DNA of 64,000 nucleotides from Kribbella sp. VKM Ac-2569 (lineage in GTDB: Bacteria > Actinomycetota > Actinomycetes > Propionibacteriales > Kribbellaceae), in assembly GCF_004216905.1 (NCBI RefSeq), contig NZ_SGXJ01000001.1:248001-312000 (forward strand). Direction: 5' to 3'. This document shows positions 53,001-62,098 of the stretch, in pieces. How positions within the stretch are numbered: position 1 is the stretch's first letter; each line of letters begins with the position of its first letter. The notes beneath the pieces were generated by a model. The model was not told the DNA's origin, ran no database searches, and worked only from the letters and a program-made list of their open reading frames with translations. The position numbers and the translations under genes were made by a program.

Positions 53001-54686
53001 TTGCGTGACGCGCTCGGCGTGCCGCTGCCCCCTGGCGTTGCGGAGGCGCATGCCGAGCCTGTCGCCGATCCGCTCGGCGACCTGGTGTCTCGGTATGCGC
53101 GGACGCACGGACCGTTCCGCGCGATCGATCTCGCGACCCATCTCGGCATCGGAGTCGCAGTCGTCACCGACGCGCTACGGCGGCTCGGCGCGGCTGGGCG
53201 AGTCGTCGAAGGCGAATTCCTGCCGGGTGGGATCGCGCTCGAGTGGTGTGACAGCGAGGTCCTCCGGCTGCTGCGACGGCGTTCTCTCGCCGCATTGCGG
53301 AAGGAGGTCGAGCCGGTCGATCCATCCGCGCTGGCGCGATTCCTGCCCGCCTGGCAAGGCATCACGAGCAGCCGCGGCCGCGGGTACGACGTACTTCTCG
53401 GCGCGATCGAGCAACTCGCGGGATGCGCGGTGCCGGCGTCGGCGCTGGAGTCGATCGTGCTGCCGTCGCGGGTGCCTGGGTATCAGCCGTCGATGTTGGA
53501 CGAGCTGACCGCGACCGGTGAAGTGGTGTGGGCCGGCTCCGGTTCATTGCCCGGGACGGACGGATGGGTGTCGCTGCATCTGGCTGACAACTGCGACTTG
53601 ACGCTGCCTGACCCGGATCCGGCCTTCGAGCTCGGCGAAACGCACCAGGCTGTGCTGGACGCGTTGTCGGGCGGCGGCGCGTTCTTCTTCCGGCAGTTGA
53701 GCGACGTCGTCGGATCGAGTTCGGGTGCGATCGAGGACGAGACGCTGGTCGGCGTTCTCTGGGACCTCGTCTGGGCCGGGTATCTGACGAACGACACACT
53801 GACGCCGGTCAGATCGCTCGTCGGTGGCGGCCGCGGCAGTCACCGAACACGTCGTGCGACTCCACGTGCGCGTCCGGGACGCCCGATGCGGCCAGGCCGA
53901 CCCGCGATGCCGTCGCGGAGTGGTCCGCCGACGGCTGGTGGGCGATGGTCGTTGCTTCCGGCCCGAAGCTCCGATGCGACTCGGCGGGCACATGCCGCGG
54001 CCGAGACCCTTCTCGATCGCTACGGCATCGTGACGCGGGGTTCGGTGATCACCGAGCGGACGCCCGGTGGGTTCGCGGCCGTCTACAAGGTGCTGAGCGC
54101 CTTCGAGGAGTCCGGGCGGTGCCGGCGCGGGTACTTCGTTGCAGGCCTCGGAGCTGCCCAGTTCGCGTTGCCTGGCGCAGTCGATCGGCTGCGGGCGCTC
54201 GCCGAGCTACCAACTTCTTCGAAGCCGGACGGACCGTTCGGTCCCCCCGGACGGTTCGGGCCTGGTGGCGCACGGACAGGCGGTGCCGCTCGCGGCCGGA
54301 AGGACGAGGAGCTGACCGCGCGCGCCGTCGTACTGGCTGCGTCCGATCCAGCAAACCCGTACGGCGCTGCGTTGCCATGGCCCGAGCGGGAAAGCGCCGG
54401 CGGCCACCGTCCCGGCCGGAAGGCGGGCGCGTTGGTCGTGATGGTCGACGGACAGCTGATCGTGTACGTCGAACGTGGCGGGCGGACCGTGCTCAGTTTC
54501 ACGGAGGATCCCGATCTGCTGCAGCCGGCCGTTGACGCGTTGGCCTTGTCGATCCGGGACGGTCAGCTCGGCAAGCTCAGCGTGGAGACGGCCGACGGTG
54601 AGCAGGTTCGCCATACCGCGTTCGGGGACGCTCTGGCCAAGGCGGGCTTCCACGCCACGCCACGCGGTCTGCGGCTCCGGGCCTGA
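50037..54686 (+). CDS. lhr: Lhr-family ATP-dependent helicase
   Basis: The protein has 1549 residues, usual for long Lhr. Motif I APTGSGKTLAAFLW, motif II IIDEVHAVAGTKRGAHLAL, motif III LSATVRPVEEVA, motif IV-VI region SLELGIDMGAVDLVIQVEAP and LQRVGRAGHQ, followed by winged helices and the long Lhr C-terminal domain. An Arg/Pro-rich stretch (about 1265-1310) is a local expansion. Translocates on DNA in repair. The nei gene follows at 11 bp, as in mycobacteria. Confidence 0.95.
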   Translation: MVSVKKTSALSRFSPATRAWFGDVFEAATPAQLEAWDAITAGRDALVVAPTGSGKTLAAFLWALDKLATTPPPDDPKLRCRVLYVSPLKALAVDVERNLRAPLIGIRETARRLGEAPIDVEVAVRSGDTPANERRRFATRPSDVLITTPESLFLLLTSQGRESLRGVETVIIDEVHAVAGTKRGAHLALTLERLDTLLPQPAQRIGLSATVRPVEEVARFLGGERPVTVVQPKFTKQWDLSVVVPVEDMAELAATEVETSGSAAGPQQHASIWPHVEEHVFDLISQHSSTIVFSNSRRLAERLTARLNEIAAERAELELPELGSPAQLMAQSGGSLAAPPLIARAHHGSVSKEQRALIEADLKSGRLPCVVATSSLELGIDMGAVDLVIQVEAPPSVASGLQRVGRAGHQVGAVSRGVLFPKFRGDLIDTAVVVQRMRDGLIESLHIPANPLDVLAQQIVSIVALDSVDVDELFSLVRRCAPFATLPRSAYDGVLDMLSGRYPSDEFAELRPRIVFDRVSGEISGRPGAQRLAVTSGGTIPDRGLFGVFLVGESTNHRVGELDEEMVYESRVGDVFTLGASSWRIEDITHDRVLVSPAPGQPGRLPFWKGDAVGRPAELGAATGAFVRKMASLPAAKAIERARTAGLDEYAANNLVSYLAEQRDATSRVPDDVTIVVERFRDELGDWRVCVHSPYGGQVHGPWALAIAARLRDRYGMDAQSVSGDDGIVLRLPETDEPPPGADLVLFDPADIEDLVTTEVGGSALFAARFRECAARALLLPRRNPGRRSPLWQQRQRASQLLSVASKFGSFPIVLETLREVLQDVYDLPALKDLLTGISERRISVVEVETSEASPFAKSLLFGYVGAFMYEGDSPLAEKRAAALSLDQSLLAELLGRTELRELLDAEVVLRTEAELQRLAEDRRARDAEGLFDVLRIIGPLSLPEATQRSVDGSDAESWLTSLAAARRVVRVRIAGEHRWAVVEDVARLRDALGVPLPPGVAEAHAEPVADPLGDLVSRYARTHGPFRAIDLATHLGIGVAVVTDALRRLGAAGRVVEGEFLPGGIALEWCDSEVLRLLRRRSLAALRKEVEPVDPSALARFLPAWQGITSSRGRGYDVLLGAIEQLAGCAVPASALESIVLPSRVPGYQPSMLDELTATGEVVWAGSGSLPGTDGWVSLHLADNCDLTLPDPDPAFELGETHQAVLDALSGGGAFFFRQLSDVVGSSSGAIEDETLVGVLWDLVWAGYLTNDTLTPVRSLVGGGRGSHRTRRATPRARPGRPMRPGRPAMPSRSGPPTAGGRWSLLPARSSDATRRAHAAAETLLDRYGIVTRGSVITERTPGGFAAVYKVLSAFEESGRCRRGYFVAGLGAAQFALPGAVDRLRALAELPTSSKPDGPFGPPGRFGPGGARTGGAARGRKDEELTARAVVLAASDPANPYGAALPWPERESAGGHRPGRKAGALVVMVDGQLIVYVERGGRTVLSFTEDPDLLQPAVDALALSIRDGQLGKLSVETADGEQVRHTAFGDALAKAGFHATPRGLRLRA

Positions 54687-54697
54687 AGTAGTCGGTC

Positions 54698-55483
54698 ATG
54701 CCTGAAGGAGATACCGTCTGGCGAGCCTGCAAGCGGCTGAATCAGGCGCTTGCCGGGCAGGAACTCGTTCGGACCGACTTCCGTGTGCCTTCGTTGGCGA
54801 CGACCGATCTGAGCGGACGAACCGTGCTGGAAGTCGTTGCGCGCGGCAAGCACATCCTGATGCGGCTGTCCGGTGGGCTCACGCTGCACAGCCACTTTCG
54901 GATGGACGGCAGCTGGCACCTGTACCGTCCCGACGAGCGTTGGCGCGGCGGACCCGACCACGAGATCCGCGTGGTCCTCGAAACCGCACCGTGGACGGCC
55001 GTCGGATACCGGCTTCCGGTGCTCGACCTCGTCGCCTCCGGCAAGGAAGACACCGTTGTCGGGCATCTCGGCCCGGACCTCCTGTCCCCGTCGTTCGATC
55101 GCGCACTCGCCATCTCGAACGTCGAGTCCGATCCGGGCCGCACCGTCAGCGAGGCGCTGCTCGACCAACGCAACCTCGCCGGAATCGGCAACTTCTACCG
55201 CACCGAGGTCTGCTTCCTGCTCGGCTTGCACCCGTGGCGCCCGGTCGAGGCTGTCGATGTCCCCGCCGCGATCGACCTGAGCCGCAAGCTGATGAAGGCC
55301 AACGTCCGCAACGGCACCCAGGTCAGCACAGGCATCGACCGGCCGGGACAACGCTCATGGGTGTTCGAACGCGCCAGCAAGCCCTGCCGCCGATGCGGTA
55401 CGACGATCCTCACGTCCTCTCTCGGCGAGCCGACTCGCGAACGGGTCACCTACTGGTGCCCGGCCTGCCAGCCCGAAGCCTGA
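54698..55483 (+). CDS. nei: endonuclease VIII-type DNA glycosylase (Fpg/Nei)
   Basis: The protein has 261 residues. N-terminus MPEGDTVWRACKRLNQALAG with catalytic Pro1 (after Met loss) and Glu, helix-two-turn-helix with NLAGIGNFYRTEV, and zinc finger CRRCGTTI...YWCPACQ. It removes oxidised bases and nicks the strand. Operon with lhr. Confidence 0.95.
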   Translation: MPEGDTVWRACKRLNQALAGQELVRTDFRVPSLATTDLSGRTVLEVVARGKHILMRLSGGLTLHSHFRMDGSWHLYRPDERWRGGPDHEIRVVLETAPWTAVGYRLPVLDLVASGKEDTVVGHLGPDLLSPSFDRALAISNVESDPGRTVSEALLDQRNLAGIGNFYRTEVCFLLGLHPWRPVEAVDVPAAIDLSRKLMKANVRNGTQVSTGIDRPGQRSWVFERASKPCRRCGTTILTSSLGEPTRERVTYWCPACQPEA

Positions 55484-55563
55484 TTCCTGGCGAAATTCCT
55501 GGTGAAATTGCCCTGTGGACAACGCCTCCGGAGGGAGTGAACACGGATACCTTCTCTGACGCA

Positions 55564-55579
55564 TCGAACAACTGTTCGA
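55564..55579. promoter_or_regulatory. LexA (SOS) box upstream of the DUF4262 gene
   Basis: TCGAACAACTGTTCGA is a perfect 6-bp-arm palindrome fitting the actinobacterial SOS box. It lies 16 bp before the DUF4262 ATG and 80 bp after the nei stop. Confidence 0.85.
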
Positions 55580-55595
55580 GCGAAAGGAGACGGTG

Positions 55596-56057
55596 ATGTG
55601 CGACAAGTGCGGCGGCCTGGACGACGAGCGGTACTCGCGCCAGCTCGAGCGAAACATCCAGACGTACGGCTGGACGATGCAGTTCATCGAGGGCGACGGC
55701 GGGCGGAACCCTGCCTTCGCGTACACACTCGGCCTCAGCCTGTACCGGCATCCGGAGATCATCGTCTTCGATCCGGAGCCGTGCTACGCCTACCTAGGGC
55801 TCAAGCCACTCGCCTGGGCGGTGCTGGAAGGAGCGGCCTTCGACGAGGGAGACGACCTGTCCGGCTTCTTCCCGCCTCCGCACACCGCCGAGCTCCTGCG
55901 ATTTCCCGACTCGGCGCACCACCTGTACACCGCCAACACGATGTTCCGGCGGCCCGGTCAGCCGCCGCTGCCCGCGCTGCAACTCGTCTGGCCGACCCGG
56001 ACAGCACTGATCCAGCCGTCCAGCAGTGGTTCGACTCCCGACGCAGGGGTCCGATGA
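55596..56057 (+). CDS. DUF4262 protein
   Basis: The protein has 153 residues. CDKCGGLDD at the start gives a possible metal knuckle. The DUF4262 core follows: AFAYTLGLSLYRHPEIIVFD and the C-terminal TALIQPSSS tail. Function unknown. ATG 55596 has AAGGAG 6 nt upstream; GTG one codon earlier is too close. An SOS box directly ahead predicts DNA-damage induction. Confidence 0.85.
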   Translation: MCDKCGGLDDERYSRQLERNIQTYGWTMQFIEGDGGRNPAFAYTLGLSLYRHPEIIVFDPEPCYAYLGLKPLAWAVLEGAAFDEGDDLSGFFPPPHTAELLRFPDSAHHLYTANTMFRRPGQPPLPALQLVWPTRTALIQPSSSGSTPDAGVR

Positions 56058-56065
56058 CCCGCGGC

Positions 56066-56353
56066 TCAGGCCGCAGCCACGACCTCGGGCTCGATGGTCG
56101 GGTGCGCCAGCACCAGAGCCTCTTCGCGCGCCAGATCTTCGCTGACCTCGGCGAACACCGTCGACAACGGCACTTCCAGGGCCATGCAGATAGCCGCCAG
56201 CAACTCGCTCGAAGCTTCCTTCTGACCGCGCTCGACCTCGGACAGATAGCCGAGGCTGACGCGTGCGTCGGCGGATACCTCGCGCAGAGTGCGCCCCTGG
56301 CGCAGCCGCTTACGCCGCAGCACGTCGCCCAGCAGGCCACGAACCAGCACCAT
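56066..56353 (-). CDS. clgR: ClgR, Clp protease gene regulator
   Basis: The protein has 95 residues: XRE-type [23 protein letters not shown] and [20 protein letters not shown], typical for ClgR, and a C-terminus ending in Val-Val-Ala-Ala-Ala. It activates clp genes and is itself a Clp substrate, for which an apolar Ala tail is the usual tag. AAGGGAG precedes the ATG. It lies after cinA as in other actinobacteria. Confidence 0.93.
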   Translation of the reverse strand: MVLVRGLLGDVLRRKRLRQGRTLREVSADARVSLGYLSEVERGQKEASSELLAAICMALEVPLSTVFAEVSEDLAREEALVLAHPTIEPEVVAAA

Positions 56354-56393
56354 GAGGTTTCTCCCTTCCGCCTGTCCGGTCGCGTCTACTCGC

Positions 56394-56423
56394 ACGGTAG
56401 CTCGACCGTAGGAACCAACGGTA
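56394..56423. promoter_or_regulatory. ACGGT repeats upstream of clgR
   Basis: ACGGT (56394-56398), its inverse ACCGT (56405-56409) and another ACGGT (56419-56423) lie 41-70 bp before the clgR start. They form an inverted repeat plus a direct copy and may be an operator or contain the -10 (TACGGT, TACCGT on the minus strand). Confidence 0.35.
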
Positions 56424-56516
56424 CCTGTTGCTGGGTCACTACTTCTCGCAATGTCCACCTTCGGTGCGCCGTGCCAGTCTGCCTTACCTGTCCCCATGCT
56501 GGTCCCAACACCCCGA

Positions 56517-57008
56517 TCAGTCGAGTTCTTCCGCCACAAGTTCTGCTCCGAGTTCCAGGACGGCCAGCACACTCCCCCGGCGCACAGCTGCCCGATCACC
56601 GCTCAGCTGCAACTTCCGCACCTGCACCGAGTCCGGTCCGGCCGCGGCGACGTACACCGTGCCGGCCTCGACACCCGCCTGCGGGTCCGGTCCGGCCACA
56701 CCGGTCGTCGCGAGCCCGTAGTCCGCCTCCAGACGCTCCCGCACGCCGCTGGCCAATGCAGCAGCCGTATCCGGGTGCACCGGGCCCACAGCAGCCAGCA
56801 GCTCCTCCGGAACTCCCGCCAGCTTGGCCTTGAGATCAGTCGCGTAGACCACCACGCCACCCCGATACACAGCCGACACCCCCGGCACATCCGTCAGAAC
56901 CGCCCCGACCATCCCACCCGTCAACGACTCAGCAGTAGCCAGCGTCACGCCACGTTCCAGCAACAACTCCACGAGCCGCTCAACCGCCACCTCGACCCCG
57001 CCGCCCAC
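56517..57008 (-). CDS. cinA: CinA C-terminal-domain protein (nicotinamide-nucleotide amidohydrolase)
   Basis: The protein has 163 residues with [20 protein letters not shown] and [20 protein letters not shown], the PncC/CinA-C signature. It deamidates NMN to NaMN. The N-terminal MoeA-like half of full CinA is absent, which is normal here. GTG 57008 has GGAGG at 5 nt. Lies between pgsA and clgR. Confidence 0.92.
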   Translation of the reverse strand: MGGGVEVAVERLVELLLERGVTLATAESLTGGMVGAVLTDVPGVSAVYRGGVVVYATDLKAKLAGVPEELLAAVGPVHPDTAAALASGVRERLEADYGLATTGVAGPDPQAGVEAGTVYVAAAGPDSVQVRKLQLSGDRAAVRRGSVLAVLELGAELVAEELD

Positions 57009-57166
57009 GGCCACCTCCGACTCTCAGCAGACACCGCTACTCAACACCCACCACCCAACACCACGGTCCCACCAACCTCCGATACACCACCCACGACGCG
57101 ACGGGAAGGCGGCAACATGGCAAGACTTCGGTCAATAGCCGACGGCACTGGGCGGGGGTGCGTGGC

Positions 57167-57172
57167 TAGACT
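57167..57172 (+). promoter_or_regulatory. leaderless-type -10 box of the DUF2332 gene
   Basis: TAGACT ends 7 nt before the ATG at 57180. This spacing also decides for this start over the longer open frame. Confidence 0.55.
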
Positions 57173-57179
57173 CGTTCGA

Positions 57180-58304
57180 ATGCCGCAGGCGACTGGTGGG
57201 AGAGCGAAGGGTGGGGTGCGCGGGCGCACTCTCGCGCAGGTGTATCGGCGGTTCGGTGAAGTCGACGCGCTGAAGACTTCGCCGGTCTACGCGCGCATGG
57301 CGATTGCACTGAGCGAGTCACCTGAAGCGCTACGCGTGATCGAGAACGCGCCGCCACGCCGCCGGCATCCGACGGCAATCCTCGCCGCACTTCACCACCT
57401 CGCGCTCTCCGGACAGGCTCCCGACCTGGCCGCCGCCTTCGCCACCGCAAACACCACCGCCACGACGAATGCAGCTGGGCTGGATGTGGTTGGAGCGGTG
57501 GCTGTTGAGGTGGTTCGGCGGCGTGGGGACTTGGTTTTGGAGGCTGGTGCGAAGCGGAAGGTTCGCGGCGACGAGGGTGGGCGGCACGCAGTGTTGTATC
57601 CCGCCGTTGCTGAGGTGGCGCGGCGGGTTGGAGCGGGTTCGGTTGGGCTGATCGATGTGGGGCGGTCGGCCGGGCTGAATCTGACTGTTGACCGGGTGGG
57701 GATCTCGTACTCCAACGGGCAGTCGTTGGGTGACGCGGGTTCTGCGGTGCAAGCGTCGGCTTCGGTTGTGGGCGACGGGCTCGTGCCACTACGAGCGATG
57801 CCGGAGGTTGCGGCTCGGGTTGTGGTTGATGTTGATCCGGTTGATGTGACTGATGTGGACGAGGCGCGTTGGCTGCGGGCGTGTGTTCCGCCGGATCAGG
57901 TAGAGCGGTTGGCGATGCTCAAGGCGGAGTTGGCGTTGGCGGAGGCGGCTCCTCCGGTGCTGGTGCGGGGTGGTGTTGTCGACGTTCTGCCGGAGGCGAT
58001 CGCCTCGGTGCCTGACGACGTACTCCCGGTGGTGATCACGACCTGGGCGTTGTCGGGGCTGGATCTCGAGGGGCGGTTGCGGTTTTTGCAACGGCTCGAC
58101 GAGGCGGCGACCCGGCGGCCGGTGGCGTGGGTGTCGGTCGAGGGGGTTGGCGTCGCGCCGGGGATGCCGACGTTCGGCGATCGGCGGGCTTCGGGGCACA
58201 GCATCGTGGGCTTGGGCGTGTTCGACCACACGTCACTGCACGCCACGGCGGTCGGCCGTTGCTGGCTCCGCGGCGAGATGCTCGCCTGGCTGGCCGATTC
58301 GTAG
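57180..58304 (+). CDS. DUF2332 protein
   Basis: The protein has 374 residues with the DUF2332 pattern: LAQVYRRFGEVDALKTSPVY, LYPAVAEVARRVGAGSVGLI, DVGRSAGLNL, and VVITTWALSGLDLEGRLRF. The fold looks like an altered SAM-methyltransferase. Function unknown. TAGACT lies 7 nt before the ATG. On the plus strand it splits the cinA-pgsA neighbourhood. Confidence 0.85.
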   Translation: MPQATGGRAKGGVRGRTLAQVYRRFGEVDALKTSPVYARMAIALSESPEALRVIENAPPRRRHPTAILAALHHLALSGQAPDLAAAFATANTTATTNAAGLDVVGAVAVEVVRRRGDLVLEAGAKRKVRGDEGGRHAVLYPAVAEVARRVGAGSVGLIDVGRSAGLNLTVDRVGISYSNGQSLGDAGSAVQASASVVGDGLVPLRAMPEVAARVVVDVDPVDVTDVDEARWLRACVPPDQVERLAMLKAELALAEAAPPVLVRGGVVDVLPEAIASVPDDVLPVVITTWALSGLDLEGRLRFLQRLDEAATRRPVAWVSVEGVGVAPGMPTFGDRRASGHSIVGLGVFDHTSLHATAVGRCWLRGEMLAWLADS

Positions 58305-58348
58305 ATCCGTCCGACAACCCGCTGCCGCGATCACGCGGCGGGTGGGGG

Positions 58349-58972
58349 TTACGGGAGGGGGCGTTTGGCGGCGGCTCTTAGGCGGAGGGCTCGGGAGAGA
58401 TAGTCGAGGCCGGTGACGAGGGTTACCAGGACGGCCGCGGCCATGATGGCTACTGCGGGCCAGTGGACTACGGCCAGGTGTTGCCATGGGAGGAGGTAGA
58501 GGCCCAGGGCTACAGCTTGGAGAACCGTCTTCAGTTTGCCGCCTCGGCTGGCGGGCATAACGCCGTGGCGGATGACCCAGAAGCGGAGGGCTGTCACGCC
58601 CCACTCGCGGACCATGACGACGATGGTGACCCACCACGGGAGTTCGCCGAGGTACGAGAGGCCGAGGAAGGCGGCGCCGGTGAGGGCCTTGTCGGCGATC
58701 GGGTCGGCGATCTTGCCGAAGTTCGTGACCAGGTTCCAGCGGCGGGCGATGTCGCCGTCGAAGCGGTCGGTGACGATGGCGACGACGAACGCGGCCGTGG
58801 CGAGGAGGCGGTCGCCGGTGGTGTGGCCGCCGTCGCGGAGTAGGAGCCAGACGAACAGCGGCACCAGGACCAGGCGGAGGACCGTGAGCGCGTTCGGCAC
58901 GTTCCAGGCGCTGGGCGCGTGGAGATGGCCGCCGGCTGCGTGCGGCGCCGGGTTCGTCTCCGGGTTGGTCAC
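58349..58972 (-). CDS. pgsA: CDP-diacylglycerol-glycerol-3-phosphate 3-phosphatidyltransferase
   Basis: The protein has 207 residues, five to six membrane helices, and the CDP-alcohol phosphotransferase motif [12 protein letters not shown]...[10 protein letters not shown]. It makes phosphatidylglycerol phosphate, the anionic lipid precursor. GTG start overlaps the rimO stop by 4 bp. Confidence 0.94.
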   Translation of the reverse strand: MTNPETNPAPHAAGGHLHAPSAWNVPNALTVLRLVLVPLFVWLLLRDGGHTTGDRLLATAAFVVAIVTDRFDGDIARRWNLVTNFGKIADPIADKALTGAAFLGLSYLGELPWWVTIVVMVREWGVTALRFWVIRHGVMPASRGGKLKTVLQAVALGLYLLPWQHLAVVHWPAVAIMAAAVLVTLVTGLDYLSRALRLRAAAKRPLP

Positions 58973-60594
58973 GCGGTCAGGTTAGCTGCCGGACGGGCGT
59001 CTGGGGCGTTCACGAGTGCCGCGAACTCGGCGATCAGGTCGACGCCGTCGTTCGACACGACCTTCGCGGAGACCAGATCCCCGACCCGGATCCCGTCCGG
59101 GAGGCCGGTCACCGTCGTCATTCCGTCCACCTCGGGGCCCTGGTGCGCCGCACGGCCCTCGGCGTCGCCGGAGTCCGCCGAGTCGAGGGATTCGATGAGG
59201 ACCTCCAGGAGTTCGCCGATGCGGGACTCGGCGCGGGAGGACGTCAGGTCTTCGGCGAGGCGGGTGACGCGGTCCAGGCGGTCGGCGATGGTGTCCTCGT
59301 CGAGTTTGCCGTCGTACGTCTCGGCCTCGGTGCCGTCCTCGTCGGAGTAGCCGAAGACGCCGATCGCATCCAGGCCGGCGCGGGAGAGGAAGTCGCAGAG
59401 GATGTCGACGTCCTCTTCGGTCTCGCCCGGGAAGCCGACGATGACGTTGCTGCGGATGCCGGCGGTCGGGGCGGCGGCGCGGACCTGGGCGATGAGTTCG
59501 AGGAAACGCTCGGAGTCGCCGAAGCGGCGCATCCGGCGCAGGAGCGGGCCGGAGGCGTGCTGGAAGGACAGGTCGAAGTACGGGACGACGCCGGGGGTGG
59601 CGGTCATCGCGGTGATCAGGGTGGGGCGCATCTCGGCGGGCTGCAGGTACGAGACGCGCACGCGGGTGATGCCGGACACCTGGGCGATCTCGCCGACCAG
59701 GGTCTCGAGGAGGCGGAGGTCGCCGAGGTCCTTGCCGTAGGAGGTCGAGTTCTCGGAGACCAGGAAGAGTTCCCGTACGCCGTTCTCAGCAAGCCACTCG
59801 GCTTCGCGGAGTACCTCGGCGGGCCGCCGGGACATGAAGGCGCCGCGGAACATCGGGATCGCGCAGAACGCGCAGCGGCGGTCGCAGCCGGAGGCGAGTT
59901 TCAGCGGGGCCATCGGGCCGCCGTCGAGGCGACGGCGCATGACGCGGGGGCCGCTCGCGGGGGCGGTCGCGAGGTCGGGGGCGTCGATCTTCAGCTCTTC
60001 CGGTACACCGGTGACGAAGCGTCCCTTGAGTTCACCGGGAGCGTCCGAGGCGGTGCCGACCGGCCGGAGGGCCTCGGGGATGTGATCACCGAGCACAGGC
60101 GTCTGCCCAGCAGCGGTCGGGTCGCCGTGGCCGGGGATTGCTGGGGCGGAGGTGGCGTGGCGGTCTGCGGGGGCCAGCGGAAGGAGCTTGCGGCGGTCGC
60201 GCGGTACGTGGGCCTGGTGCTTGGTGCCGGCGAGGATCGCGCGGAGGCGGTCCGAGATGTCGGTGTAGTCGTCGAAGCTGAGTACGGCGTCCGTCTCCGG
60301 GAGTGCGTCCGCGAGCTGCTCGCCGTACCGCTCGGCAAGGCAGCCGACCGCGACAACGGCCTGCGTGCGGCCGGAGTCCTTGTAGTCGGCAGCCGCGAGC
60401 AGCGTGTCGACGGAGTCCTTCTTGGCGGCCTCGACGAAGCCGCAGGTGTTCACCACCACCGTGTCTGCCTCGGCGGCGTCGTCGACCAGTTGGAATCCCC
60501 CGGCTTCGAGCCGGCCGGCGAGTTCCTCGGAGTCGACATCGTTACGGGCACAGCCCAGCGTGACCAGGGCGACGGTGGTGGGTGGCGTAGTCAT
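58969..60594 (-). CDS. rimO: ribosomal protein S12 methylthiotransferase RimO
   Basis: The protein has 541 residues, longer than typical (about 440) because of a disordered insertion at about 125-215. MTTase domain [19 protein letters not shown], radical-SAM cysteines CDRRCAFC, then [14 protein letters not shown] and a TRAM domain. It methylthiolates Asp of S12. ATG 60594 has a CATACT box 7 nt upstream. Confidence 0.93.
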   Translation of the reverse strand: MTTPPTTVALVTLGCARNDVDSEELAGRLEAGGFQLVDDAAEADTVVVNTCGFVEAAKKDSVDTLLAAADYKDSGRTQAVVAVGCLAERYGEQLADALPETDAVLSFDDYTDISDRLRAILAGTKHQAHVPRDRRKLLPLAPADRHATSAPAIPGHGDPTAAGQTPVLGDHIPEALRPVGTASDAPGELKGRFVTGVPEELKIDAPDLATAPASGPRVMRRRLDGGPMAPLKLASGCDRRCAFCAIPMFRGAFMSRRPAEVLREAEWLAENGVRELFLVSENSTSYGKDLGDLRLLETLVGEIAQVSGITRVRVSYLQPAEMRPTLITAMTATPGVVPYFDLSFQHASGPLLRRMRRFGDSERFLELIAQVRAAAPTAGIRSNVIVGFPGETEEDVDILCDFLSRAGLDAIGVFGYSDEDGTEAETYDGKLDEDTIADRLDRVTRLAEDLTSSRAESRIGELLEVLIESLDSADSGDAEGRAAHQGPEVDGMTTVTGLPDGIRVGDLVSAKVVSNDGVDLIAEFAALVNAPDARPAANLTA

Positions 60595-60645
60595 CCCCAC
60601 GAGTATGACGCGCTGTGCACGTCCGTACCTAACCCAGAAGCTTGA

Positions 60646-61410
60646 TTACTGGTTGCCGGTGGTCTTGCTGAGGGTGCCGTTCGGGTGCGCGGTGAACTTG
60701 TAGAGCTTGGTGGGGATCCGCTTGCCGTTGAGGACGACGACGAGGTTGCCGGGATTGCCCACAGTCACCCGGATGTCGCCGGCGCTGGTGACGGATTGCG
60801 CGATGCCCGGGCTGAGGCGGCCCTGGAAGAGGCGCCGATTCTTCCTGTCCCGGATTGTCAGATAGGTGCCATCGCCCGTCGCCGTCAGCCTCAGCGCGGT
60901 CTGCAGAGCCGGCGGCTTGGCCGACGTCGGCTTCTTGGTGGGCCGCACCGTCGGCTGCGGCGACGCTTTCGGGGTCGGCGTCGTGACCGTTGCCGTCGTG
61001 GTCGCGGTCTTGGACGCGTTGGCCTCGATGTCGCTGGGCAGCGTGAAGAGCCGCACCATCCCCCAGCCCATCAAGATGACCAGGATCGCGCCGACCACGA
61101 GGGCCCAGCGCGGGCGGGCCGGGCGGAGGGTCGGGGCCTTGGCCACGGCGCGTTCCTCGCGCCGGGACTTCTCCTCCTCGACGGCCTGTTCGGCGTCGAA
61201 GCTGGCGAGCAACGGTGCGGGGTCGGCCTTGACCACGCGAGCGATCGACCGAATGTGCCCACGGGCGTAGAAGTTCCCGCCGCAGCGGGAGAAATCGTCG
61301 GCCTCCATGGCGATCAGCAGCCCGGATCTGATCCGGGTGGCGGCGCTCAGTTGCTCGATCGTCATGTCGGCCCGTTCGCGGGCCGCCGTGAGCTCGCTGC
61401 CGATGCTCAC
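60646..61410 (-). CDS. RodZ-like helix-turn-helix membrane protein
   Basis: The protein has 254 residues: N-terminal HTH_25 (MTIEQLSAATRIRSGLLIAM, FYARGHIRSIA), basic linker, one membrane helix (WALVVGAILVILMGWGMVRL), Thr/Pro-rich stalk, and a DUF4115-type beta domain outside (ALRLTATGDGTYLTIRD). RodZ-like proteins couple the cytoskeleton to wall synthesis or act as regulators. Confidence 0.88.
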   Translation of the reverse strand: MSIGSELTAARERADMTIEQLSAATRIRSGLLIAMEADDFSRCGGNFYARGHIRSIARVVKADPAPLLASFDAEQAVEEEKSRREERAVAKAPTLRPARPRWALVVGAILVILMGWGMVRLFTLPSDIEANASKTATTTATVTTPTPKASPQPTVRPTKKPTSAKPPALQTALRLTATGDGTYLTIRDRKNRRLFQGRLSPGIAQSVTSAGDIRVTVGNPGNLVVVLNGKRIPTKLYKFTAHPNGTLSKTTGNQ

Positions 61411-61527
61411 GTCCCCACCATCCTCTCCTCGTCCGACCTGTTCGCGCGGACCGTCGACAGCCGGTGCATCGACATCAACACAACGACATCAACTCAACGG
61501 CTTGGGCTCGTCGGGGTCACGGACGAG

Positions 61528-62094
61528 TCAGAGCTGTTCCCTGACCGGACATCTGGCATCGGCCAGCATGTGCAGTGCCTGCACCACTTCCCCGTTGGAC
61601 GGCCGAGCCGTCAACCCGAACGGTATCGCGAGTGAGGATCCGGTCAGACGGCGGTTGGCATCGGTTGTCTTGCGGGTCGAACTCGGCATCGCACCGAGGA
61701 CGGGCCCAGGATCCTGCAGGTGTACGGCGATCCGCCCGTCGTCGAGCGGATGCCGCCGCTGCAGCACCGTCACCTCTTCGATGTCCTCCCACCGTGTACC
61801 CACCCATTCGCTGCCGATGCGCAGCCGGATGCCGACGTCGTCGGCCACCAGCATGTCCCCCACTGTCAGCGCGCGGGCACACACCACCGCGAGTACGGCG
61901 AACGCGGCCGCCACGATCCAGCGCAGGATGCCGGCCGGACTCGTGGACGCCGACGCCGCGAAACCGATCGCCACCAGCGCCGCGCCGGCGGCGAGCCCGC
62001 CGTGCACCCGCTGCGAGGCGCGAACGGTGAACGGCACTGGCTCGGGGTCGACGTCGAATCGGTCCTGCCTGGGCAGTGCGCTCGCGGCGGTCAC
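61528..62094 (-). CDS. PH-like membrane-associated protein
   Basis: The protein has 188 residues: two membrane helices (GGLAAGAALVAIGFAA and a second at 60-80) followed by a beta-rich part with ADDVGIRLRIGSEWVGTRWE that resembles bacterial PH domains. GTG start, 4 bp after the ftsK stop, so cotranscribed. Function unknown. Confidence 0.7.
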   Translation of the reverse strand: MTAASALPRQDRFDVDPEPVPFTVRASQRVHGGLAAGAALVAIGFAASASTSPAGILRWIVAAAFAVLAVVCARALTVGDMLVADDVGIRLRIGSEWVGTRWEDIEEVTVLQRRHPLDDGRIAVHLQDPGPVLGAMPSSTRKTTDANRRLTGSSLAIPFGLTARPSNGEVVQALHMLADARCPVREQL

Positions 62095-62098
62095 GGTC

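Noticed and set aside
54757..54769. Possible third SOS box (GAAC and GTTC close together in nei)
   Set aside because: The half-sites are only 2 nt apart, so they do not fit the N4 spacing.
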